Shown here: positions 1 to 5,909 of the stretch, in pieces | Numbering within the stretch: position 1 is the stretch's first letter | How the letters are laid out: the number at the start of each line of letters is the position of its first letter | Assembly: GCA_016870855.1 (NCBI GenBank) | Contig: VGAF01000051.1 | Span: 1 to 7,781 of the forward strand | DNA length: 7,781 nucleotides | Source of the DNA: Actinomycetota bacterium | GTDB taxonomy: Bacteria; Actinomycetota; Actinomycetes; Nanopelagicales; Nanopelagicaceae | Reading direction: 5' to 3' | The notes under the pieces: model-generated | What the model saw: the letters and a program-made list of their open reading frames with translations, nothing else | Database searches by the model: none | What the model was told of the DNA's origin: nothing | Translations under genes and position numbers: made by a program

Positions 1-321
1 GGGCGGGAAGATCGTTGCCTCATTGAGCCATAAGTCTGCGATATTCATCGATTCTTGGGTTGCTGTTAAATCTGCAATCGAGAGTGCAAGTTCGCCATGG
101 GCGGAGAGAAACTTCTTTGAGATATCCCTGATCATTTCGCGAGAAAGTGATGCTGGAGACTTCTGTCCGGAGAGAGCGGACATCAAACCTTGGAGATTAA
201 GTCCCATAGATGAGAATTGCTGAAAGATATCACCGAAGTTTCCAAAAGGATTTGGGTTCTGATTTGGATTTTGATTGGGATCAATTGGTTCATCAGGCGG
301 GGTAAAACCGAAGCCAGCCAT
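1..321 (-). CDS. Zinc-dependent metalloprotease-like protein (DUF2342 / F420-associated family), N-terminal part
   Basis: The ATG is at 319-321 (reverse strand) and the frame stays open for 107 codons to the left edge, so the C-terminal part, including any HExxH zinc site, is outside the window. The protein starts MAGFGFTPPDEP, has a low-complexity Asn/Pro/Gln linker (residues 14-26, with two NQNP units), then a Gly/Phe/Gln-rich helix (NPFGNFGDIFQQF) and a helical stretch ending in IADLWLNEATIFPP. The 'IADLWL(N/D)..T.FP' run after a Pro/Asn-rich leader is what I recall for the actinobacterial DUF2342 family, named either zinc-dependent metalloprotease or coenzyme F420 biosynthesis-associated protein. 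Its divergent position beside a PDZ/S16 protease and a UPF0182 gene matches the Rv3195-Rv3194c-Rv3193c order in Mycobacterium. A good Shine-Dalgarno (327-334) supports the start. The identity rests on N-terminal similarity and synteny; protease activity cannot be judged here. Confidence 0.8.
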   Translation of the reverse strand, partial: MAGFGFTPPDEPIDPNQNPNQNPNPFGNFGDIFQQFSSMGLNLQGLMSALSGQKSPASLSREMIRDISKKFLSAHGELALSIADLTATQESMNIADLWLNEATIFPP

Positions 322-461
322 TGATTCCCTCCCTATGAGATTCCTTACAAGAACCTCGCTAGATAACTCTTGAGACAAACTCGATGTAGCAGGTCAAACC
401 ACGAAGATAGCGAAATTCTTCCCGCGAGGCAGAAGACCTTCCGCTCGCCTAGGCTTAGGAG
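322..461. other. Divergent intergenic region
   Basis: This 140-base stretch separates the leftward metalloprotease-like gene from the rightward cluster, so it must hold promoters for both unless one is transcribed from outside. Apart from the Shine-Dalgarno at 327-334, I find no pair of -35/-10 hexamers with correct spacing that I would defend on either strand. A TAGATA near 360-365 is AT-rich but lacks a partner. There is no clear hairpin, repeat or small coding region. The short open frame starting at 370 has Arg/Ser-rich composition and overlaps the gene at 462 in another frame, so I treat it as spurious. Confidence 0.5.
327..334 (-). promoter_or_regulatory. Shine-Dalgarno of the metalloprotease-like gene
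   Basis: On the reverse strand, AGGGAGGG lies five bases upstream of the ATG at 321-319. It is the only strong purine-rich ribosome binding site next to a start in this window; the other starts have weak or no such site. It fixes the start of the leftward gene. Confidence 0.75.
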
Positions 462-803
462 ATGCTTAGTTTCACCTCTGGCCTCGCCGCGCTCGCCCCT
501 CTCTTGGGGATCGAACTTCATCTCGCGGCTGAGAACACAAACGCTCCGTTATCGGCGCTGGTCTGGTGGATCATTCCAATAGTTGCGTTAACGGGGGGCC
601 TGGCTTACGCGTATTGGGTTACTCGCCTAAAGAGTAAGTATGACAATCAAACTGAACGTTCCGTCGGCCGATTTAAAAAGTTTCAGGATTCTTTCCAGTA
701 TGAAGCAGAAGATGGTGAGAAAGCTGGAGAGAGATCTGGAGAGAGATCTGGAGAGAGATCTGGAGAGAGATCTGGCGTGAAAGATGGCGAGAAAGAGAAC
801 TAG
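462..803 (+). CDS. Small single-pass membrane protein with GERS tandem repeats, function unknown
   Basis: The protein has 113 residues and I do not recognise it by name. Visible parts are a mildly hydrophobic N-terminus (residues 1-22), one clear transmembrane helix at about 31-53 (ALVWWIIPIVALTGGLAYAYWV), a basic juxtamembrane stretch (TRLKSKY, pointing to a cytoplasmic C-terminus), an RFKKFQDSF segment, and a highly charged tail with (G-E-R-S)n repeats ending in GVKDGEKEN. The ATG at 462 is the first possible start, because an in-frame TAG lies at 456-458. An AGGAG abuts the ATG with no spacer, so it is unlikely to act as a normal ribosome site. The stop TAG is followed directly by the ATG of the PDZ/S16 protease gene, which indicates one operon. 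Small one-helix proteins at this position occur in other actinobacteria as I recall, so a partner role for the protease is possible but unproven. The gene is probably real, given the helix and operon context. Confidence 0.7.
   Translation: MLSFTSGLAALAPLLGIELHLAAENTNAPLSALVWWIIPIVALTGGLAYAYWVTRLKSKYDNQTERSVGRFKKFQDSFQYEAEDGEKAGERSGERSGERSGERSGVKDGEKEN
726..773 (+). repeat. 12-base tandem repeat, four perfect copies, in frame
   Basis: The unit GGAGAGAGATCT is repeated exactly four times without a mismatch, with a degenerate partial copy on each side. It lies inside the small membrane protein gene and encodes the G-E-R-S units of its cytoplasmic tail. Because the unit is four codons long, gain or loss of copies would change tail length without shifting the frame. 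Each unit contains an AGATCT palindrome, and copy boundaries also give GATCTGGAGA purine-rich runs. Confidence 0.95.
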
Positions 804-1856
804 ATGTTCAATTCAATCTCGCCGCTTCGATACCGGTGGTCATTTCCCGCAAAGTTCTTCTTCTTCCTGTTATTAATTGCAACTCTGGCTGCTCCAATCC
901 CATATGTCTTCTTCAAACCAGGGGTCCCAGATAATGTAACTGGAAAGTTGATTGAGATAAATGATGTTAAGAGTTATAAGGCAAATGGAAAGCTATATAT
1001 AACTTCGATTCTGGTAACTAATCCAAATTCTCCGGTGTTTGGCGCTGAGACGCTTTATAACTGGGCCATTGGTCCACATGTGGTTCTGCCGCGCGATGTT
1101 GTTTATCCACCCGCAGTTGAAGGAAAGGTGATCGAACGAGATTCGCGTGCGGAGATGTCTGGGTCGAAAGTCACCGCGACGGCAGCGGCTTTGAGCTATC
1201 TCGGTTATCAGTTTGAAGAGATTTATTTCATCAGCCGAGTTAGGGATTACTCAGATGCCAAGGGAAAGCTAGAACCGGGCGATCGGATCCTCATCGTCGA
1301 TGGGGATACCATCAACGAGATTGAAGAGATAAGAAGTGCTTACTCGGATAAGAAAATCGGAGATGTAATCGAGATCAAGGTTGATCGGGAGATAAATGGC
1401 AAAACTCGCACATTTATAGAGAAGGTTCAATTGGTTTCAAATCAAGAACCAGGCGCAGATCCTGAGCGCCCTGCGATTGGAATTCTTGTTGGAACAACCG
1501 CAAAGCTCCCCGTCGATATTGATTTCAATATCAGCGGAGTTGGAGGACCGAGCGCCGGATTGATCTTTGCAGTTGGCGTTGTGGAGAAGATGACACCTGA
1601 GGATTTGCTTAGAGGCCGCAAGATCGCTGGAACGGGATCGATATCGCCAAACGGTGAGGTTGGAGCGATTGGTGGCATTGAAGAGAAGATGATTGGAGCT
1701 TCCCGGAAAGGTGCAACCATCTTTTTAGCGCCCCGTAACAATTGCCCTGATATCAAGCACATCCCAAAGGGTTTAAAGGTAATCCCGGTCTCAACATTGA
1801 GCGAGGCGATTGCCGCACTTCGGGCGCCGGATGACTTCAGATTTCCTACCTGCTAA
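804..1856 (+). CDS. Membrane-anchored PDZ / Lon-like (S16) serine protease, YlbL family
   Basis: This 350-residue protein has the full YlbL architecture. An N-terminal membrane anchor (about 15-37, basic residues before it) is followed by an extracytoplasmic region, a PDZ domain at about 145-211 (KLEPGDRILIVDGDTI is the typical core), and a Lon-type S16 proteolytic domain from about 222 to 342. The catalytic dyad is visible: Ser250 in GVGGPSAG and Lys295 in GGIEEKMIGA, 45 residues apart, close to the spacing in Lon. No ATPase domain is present. The family includes B. subtilis YlbL/DdcP, which degrades a membrane cell-division inhibitor after DNA damage, and M. tuberculosis Rv3194c; the substrate here is unknown. 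The ATG follows the upstream stop with no gap, so translation is probably coupled; only a weak purine run (GAGAAAGAGA) precedes it. The UPF0182 gene follows after 20 bases. Confidence 0.93.
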   Translation: MFNSISPLRYRWSFPAKFFFFLLLIATLAAPIPYVFFKPGVPDNVTGKLIEINDVKSYKANGKLYITSILVTNPNSPVFGAETLYNWAIGPHVVLPRDVVYPPAVEGKVIERDSRAEMSGSKVTATAAALSYLGYQFEEIYFISRVRDYSDAKGKLEPGDRILIVDGDTINEIEEIRSAYSDKKIGDVIEIKVDREINGKTRTFIEKVQLVSNQEPGADPERPAIGILVGTTAKLPVDIDFNISGVGGPSAGLIFAVGVVEKMTPEDLLRGRKIAGTGSISPNGEVGAIGGIEEKMIGASRKGATIFLAPRNNCPDIKHIPKGLKVIPVSTLSEAIAALRAPDDFRFPTC

Positions 1857-1876
1857 CTCTTAGATAGCCTCGCCCC

Positions 1877-4759
1877 ATGGCATTTGGCGATAATCCAGAT
1901 AATCCCTTCCGTAATTTGAACTTTCCGAGACGAACTCCCGGGCAGCGACGCAAGATCGGTGCGCTTCCACTAACAGTCATTATCCTCACCGCGATTGCGG
2001 TGGTTCTTGTCTCGCTAAGTGGTTTCTATGTCGACTATCTCTGGTTCCGCTCCGTTGAATATAGCCAAGTTTGGACCAAACTCTTAACAACGAGAGCCGC
2101 GCTCTTTGCAATCTTTGGATTACTTACTTCATTGATTATCGTCACCAATATCCTTATCGCTTATAAGCGCCGTCCTATCTATGTTCCGCTTACTGTTGAA
2201 GCCGATAACCTCGAGCGTTACCGCGCACAAATTGAACCAATCAAGCGCGCGGCGATAGTCGGAATTGCGCTGGCTATCTTCTACTTTGCCGGAACTGCTG
2301 GAGCGCGTTTCTGGGAAGCTTGGATGCTCTATCGAAATGCCACACCATTTGGAATCACAGACCCACAGTTCGGTCGTGATGTCTCATTCTTTATGTTCAC
2401 CCTTCCATTCTGGCAATCTCTAGTTGGCTGGGGAATCTCGACTCTGATTTTGGCAACTATTGCTGCTGCGATTGTTCACTATATTTACGGTGGAATTCGC
2501 CCACAAGTTCGCGAAGATCGCACATCCGTTACAGCGCGAGTTCAAATCTCAATCTTGCTTGGATTGATTGTTGCGCTAAAGGCGATTGCTTATTGGTTCG
2601 ATCGATTCGCCCTTGCCACATCTGATGAGGGAATCATCACCGGTCTTACCTTTACCGATGTAAATGCGGTCCTTCCAGCCAAATCAATCCTTGCTGGCAT
2701 CGCAGTTATCTGTTCCTTACTTTTCTTCGCAAATATTTTCCGCCGCTCTTGGGTACTTCCTGCCGCCGGAACTGCCTTACTCGGTCTCTCTTCATTCCTT
2801 GTTGCCGGCGTTTATCCGGCACTTATTCAACAGTTCCAAGTTAAGCCAACTGAGTCATCAAAGGAAGCGCCGTTCATCCAACGTAACATCGAAGCGACGC
2901 GCGTTGCATATGGGCTAGATAAAGTTGAGATTCGCGATTACCAAGCAACGCTGGCAACGAGCGCTGGACAGCTCGCCGATGATGAGACAACTATCTCAAA
3001 TATCCGTTTGATGGATCCAAATGTCCTATCCTCAACTTTCCGCCAACTACAACAGATTCGTCCTTACTATGCATTTAATGAGTCGCTCGATATCGATCGT
3101 TACAAGGTAGATGGCCAGACTCGCGACATGGTTGTCTCAGTTCGTGAGTTGAATATCGAAGGTAATCCAAATAGAAATTGGATTAACGATCACCTCGTTT
3201 ACACCCACGGTTTCGGATTTGTTGGCGCTTATGGCAATGCCCAAGATGTAGATGGAAAGCCGGTCTTTTCAAGCGGTGATATTCCTTCTAAGGGCGTGCT
3301 CGGCGATTATCAACCGCGTATCTATTTCGGTGAGAACAATCCGGAGTATTCGATTATTGGAGCGCCCAAGGGCGGCGAGCCGGTCGAATTTGATTATCCA
3401 GATGATGGATCGCCAAATGGCCAGAAGCTCTACACCTACACAGGTAAGGGCGGAGTCCCAATGGGTTCGCTCTTCTCCAGGTTGCTCTTTGCAATTCATT
3501 ACCAAGAACAGCGGATCCTTCTAACTGATCTCATCAATGATGAATCGCGCATCATCTTTAATCGCGTTCCTAGAGAGCGGGTAGCGAAAGTCGCTCCGTG
3601 GATGAAGATTGATGGCGATCCATATCCAGCCATCGTTGATAATCGAATCGTCTGGATGATAGATGGCTATACAACAAGTTCGGGTTATCCATACTCACGA
3701 GTTGTCGATATCTCAGGTGCAACTACTGATGCCTTGAATATCAATAACAACCCACTTACTGCAGTTCCAAATTCCACCATCAACTACATCCGTAACTCAG
3801 TTAAGGCAACTGTTGATGCCTATGACGGAACTGTGACTCTCTATGCATGGGATGAGAAAGATCCGGTCCTACAGACATGGATGAAGGCATTTCCTGGAAC
3901 GGTGAAGCCTAAGTCTGAGATGAGCGATGCGCTGATCTCGCATGTTCGCTATCCCGAAGATATCTTCCGAGTACAACGCGATGTCTTATCGCTCTATCAC
4001 GTGAAGAATGCAAATGCTTTCTACGGCGGACAAGATTTCTGGCGCGTTCCTCGCGATCCTTCAACACTTGGTGCAAATGCTGGAGCGCAGCCTCCTTACT
4101 ATTACACCTTGCAATTACCAGGTGAGAAGAAGGCATCGTTCTCATTAACTACGCCATTTGTACCGCGTGGTGGTCGAGAGAACTTAACGGCCTTTGCCGT
4201 GGCTAATTCAGATCCTGGTGAGGATTATGGAAAGTTCACTGTGCTACAACTACAGCGATCGACAAACATCGCAGGCCCATCACAGGTCGCTTCTAACTTT
4301 GAAGCTAATCCAACTGTTGCGCTCTCACTATCGCTACTGCGTCAAGGTGGATCTGATGTAGTTCTTGGGAACTTGTTGACGCTTCCCGTCGGTGGCGGAC
4401 TTCTATATGTCCAACCGGTTTATGTCCGCGCAACTGCGAATACGGCTGCATATCCATTACTTCAGAAAGTCTTGGTCTCATTCGGTGAGAAGATCGGCTT
4501 TGATGACACTCTAAGTGGCGCGTTAAATCAAGTATTTGGTGGCGATAGCGGAACTGCTGCAACATCGCGTCCATCAACTGGTGGCTCATCCGAACAAACT
4601 CCGGCTCAAGAAGATCTCGCGCAAGCGTTAGCAAGTGCACAACGTGCCCTCGCCGATGCACAAGCCGCGCTCTCACGTGGTGACTTTGCAGCATATGGTC
4701 AGGCGCAAGATCGGCTAAAGGCTGCGATTGAAGCTGCGGTAGCCGCACAGAATCGCTAA
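1877..4759 (+). CDS. UPF0182 (COG1615) family large membrane protein
   Basis: This 960-residue protein belongs to the UPF0182 family, homologous to M. tuberculosis Rv3193c. Seven hydrophobic helices are visible in the N-terminal third: about 29-50, 73-95, 124-142, 178-203, 221-241, 268-287 and 292-313. A large hydrophilic region of some 600 residues follows, probably outside the membrane. Family-like stretches include FYVDYLWFRSV after helix 1, TDPQFGRDVSFF before helix 4, and VKPTE..KE.PFIQRNI..TR.AYGLD after helix 7. The tail (about 885-960) has a Gly/Ser/Thr linker and an Ala/Gln-rich amphipathic, probably coiled-coil, helix containing SRGDFAAYGQAQDRLK. No enzyme motif is apparent and the family's function is unknown. 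The ATG at 1877 lies 20 bases after the protease stop with no Shine-Dalgarno; the intervening sequence is CG-rich near the start. It is full length for the family and probably cotranscribed with the protease. Confidence 0.95.
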   Translation: MAFGDNPDNPFRNLNFPRRTPGQRRKIGALPLTVIILTAIAVVLVSLSGFYVDYLWFRSVEYSQVWTKLLTTRAALFAIFGLLTSLIIVTNILIAYKRRPIYVPLTVEADNLERYRAQIEPIKRAAIVGIALAIFYFAGTAGARFWEAWMLYRNATPFGITDPQFGRDVSFFMFTLPFWQSLVGWGISTLILATIAAAIVHYIYGGIRPQVREDRTSVTARVQISILLGLIVALKAIAYWFDRFALATSDEGIITGLTFTDVNAVLPAKSILAGIAVICSLLFFANIFRRSWVLPAAGTALLGLSSFLVAGVYPALIQQFQVKPTESSKEAPFIQRNIEATRVAYGLDKVEIRDYQATLATSAGQLADDETTISNIRLMDPNVLSSTFRQLQQIRPYYAFNESLDIDRYKVDGQTRDMVVSVRELNIEGNPNRNWINDHLVYTHGFGFVGAYGNAQDVDGKPVFSSGDIPSKGVLGDYQPRIYFGENNPEYSIIGAPKGGEPVEFDYPDDGSPNGQKLYTYTGKGGVPMGSLFSRLLFAIHYQEQRILLTDLINDESRIIFNRVPRERVAKVAPWMKIDGDPYPAIVDNRIVWMIDGYTTSSGYPYSRVVDISGATTDALNINNNPLTAVPNSTINYIRNSVKATVDAYDGTVTLYAWDEKDPVLQTWMKAFPGTVKPKSEMSDALISHVRYPEDIFRVQRDVLSLYHVKNANAFYGGQDFWRVPRDPSTLGANAGAQPPYYYTLQLPGEKKASFSLTTPFVPRGGRENLTAFAVANSDPGEDYGKFTVLQLQRSTNIAGPSQVASNFEANPTVALSLSLLRQGGSDVVLGNLLTLPVGGGLLYVQPVYVRATANTAAYPLLQKVLVSFGEKIGFDDTLSGALNQVFGGDSGTAATSRPSTGGSSEQTPAQEDLAQALASAQRALADAQAALSRGDFAAYGQAQDRLKAAIEAAVAAQNR

Positions 4760-4776
4760 CTCCTAATTTTGGAGTT
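4758..4776 (+). terminator. Weak hairpin at the end of the UPF0182 gene
   Basis: AACTCC and GGAGTT pair as a 6-bp stem around a 7-base AT-rich loop, starting inside the TAA stop codon. Only a short T run (TTT) follows, so it is a weak candidate for an intrinsic terminator. Its right arm overlaps the proposed -35 element of the tRNA promoter, so it may be incidental. Confidence 0.35.
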
Positions 4777-4796
4777 TGAGTACTTGCCCCTAAAGT
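4769..4796 (+). promoter_or_regulatory. Putative promoter of the initiator tRNA gene
   Basis: TTGGAG (4769-4774) and TAAAGT (4791-4796) are separated by 16 bases and resemble the housekeeping sigma -35 and the actinobacterial TANNNT -10. Transcription would start near 4803, giving a leader of about six bases before the tRNA at 4809, which fits a tRNA gene. The -10 sits in the loop of an imperfect palindrome (CCCC/GGGG arms, with outer GTAC on both sides). Confidence 0.45.
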
Positions 4797-4808
4797 TCGG
4801 GGTACCGA

Positions 4809-4885
<77 letters not shown>

Positions 4886-4890
4886 AATCA

Positions 4891-4925
4891 AAGGCGCCCG
4901 ATCACTCGGGCGCTTTCTACTTTTT
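4891..4925. terminator. Strong intrinsic terminator, probably bidirectional
   Basis: A perfect 8-bp stem (GCGCCCGA, 4894-4901, with TCGGGCGC, 4906-4913) around the four-base loop TCAC is extended by A-T and G-T pairs to 4891-4916. Rightward, it is followed by TTT, then CTAC and TTTTT (4921-4925), ending tRNA transcription. Leftward, it begins directly after the terC stop codon (4917-4919) and the exit side reads CCTTTGATTT, so it can also end the copA-terC transcript. It separates two converging units within about 30 bases. Confidence 0.88.
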
Positions 4926-5909
4926 ATCCTTCTTCTTGCTATCGGACATCCGGCCAGCATGTCCAACGGCGGTTGGATCGAGCTTGGATTTAATCAAGCT
5001 AGCTACTGTTGAAACTAAGAGAATCAATCCGATGACCACAAGCGAGAAGTTGGTAGAGATCTTGGGGACCGAGCCGAACTCTTGGTAAATCCAGAGCATG
5101 ATCAACTTGATTCCAATAAAGACGAGAATAAAGGAGAGCCCTAGCGAGAAGTAAATCAACTTCTGTACCAAGTTCTTCATCAGAAAATAGAGGGCGCGTA
5201 GACCAAGGAGCGCAAAGGCATTTGCAGCAAAGACCAAGTAAGGCTCTTGAGTTACGCCAAAGGTCGCTGGGATTGAATCTAGAGCAAAGAGTAAGTCGGT
5301 TGCTCCAATAGCAATCATCACTAGTAGGAGCGGGGTAGCAAAACGCTTCCCATTCTCTTTGATGAAGAGCTTTGTGCCATGGTACTTATCGGTGAAGGCC
5401 AACTTTCGCTGGGCAAAATTCACGATGGCGTTATCAGTTAGATCAGGGTCTTCATCCCAGTGCTGCATCAACTTTATTCCGGTCCATGAGAGGATGGCGC
5501 CGAAGATCACGAAGGTAAAGGCAAATGCCTCAAGCGCTGCCGCTCCGATTGCAATGAAGATGGCGCGCATAATGAGGGCCAAAACGATTCCCACCATTAG
5601 AACGCGTTGGTGGTAGATCGTCGGAACTGCAAAATTTGTGAGAATAATGATAAATACAAAGAGGTTATCCATCGAGAGCGATTTCTCTACGATGTATGCG
5701 GCGAAATACTCTTTTCCAAATTGCGCGCCAAAATCCGACCAGACCCAAACTCCGACGCCAACGGCTACGGCTATATAGAAGACTGACCAGAAAGTCGCCT
5801 CTTTGAAAGAGACATCATGAGGCTTACGAGTTGAAGTTAGAAGATCAAAGAGAAGTAGGCCAAGGATGAAAGCTACGGTTATAAGCCAGATTGATGTCGT
5901 TACATTCAC
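4917..5909 (-). CDS. TerC/Alx family integral membrane protein
   Basis: This 330-residue protein has about nine hydrophobic helices (roughly 5-24, 38-57, 68-92, 103-120, 128-147, 191-213, 226-245, 255-275, 288-306) and a Lys-rich cytoplasmic tail (SKKKDKK). It carries the TerC family hallmarks: VEKSLSMDNLFVF (Glu75, Asp81, Asn82) and ATDLLFALDSIPA (Asp205, Asp211), two inverted-repeat acidic motifs inside the membrane thought to bind a metal ion. The length matches the Alx-like branch. Characterised members affect manganese export (E. coli Alx) or supply metal to secreted enzymes (Bacillus TerC proteins); the name comes from tellurite resistance, for which nothing else is present here. The start is GTG at 5909-5907, overlapping the upstream ATPase stop as GTGA; the nearby ATG at 5905 is out of frame. 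No clear Shine-Dalgarno is seen, consistent with coupling. The substrate is not determined. Confidence 0.92.
   Translation of the reverse strand: MNVTTSIWLITVAFILGLLLFDLLTSTRKPHDVSFKEATFWSVFYIAVAVGVGVWVWSDFGAQFGKEYFAAYIVEKSLSMDNLFVFIIILTNFAVPTIYHQRVLMVGIVLALIMRAIFIAIGAAALEAFAFTFVIFGAILSWTGIKLMQHWDEDPDLTDNAIVNFAQRKLAFTDKYHGTKLFIKENGKRFATPLLLVMIAIGATDLLFALDSIPATFGVTQEPYLVFAANAFALLGLRALYFLMKNLVQKLIYFSLGLSFILVFIGIKLIMLWIYQEFGSVPKISTNFSLVVIGLILLVSTVASLIKSKLDPTAVGHAGRMSDSKKKDKK
5906..5909 (-). promoter_or_regulatory. GTGA stop/start overlap (copA-terC coupling site)
   Basis: On the reverse strand the four bases GTGA contain the GTG start of the TerC gene and the TGA stop of the ATPase gene. With no visible Shine-Dalgarno before it, TerC translation probably depends on ribosomes terminating on the ATPase message, which would tie TerC output to copA expression. 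Confidence 0.8.

Noticed and set aside
370..582. Plus-strand open frame of 70 codons starting in the divergent intergenic region
   Set aside because: Arg/Ser-rich low-plausibility protein overlapping the membrane protein gene at 462 in another frame; no ribosome site and no recognisable domain.
4305..4748. Minus-strand open frame of 147 codons opposite the end of the UPF0182 gene
   Set aside because: His/Arg/Gln-rich composition typical of an antisense shadow; it lies entirely within a confidently identified gene.
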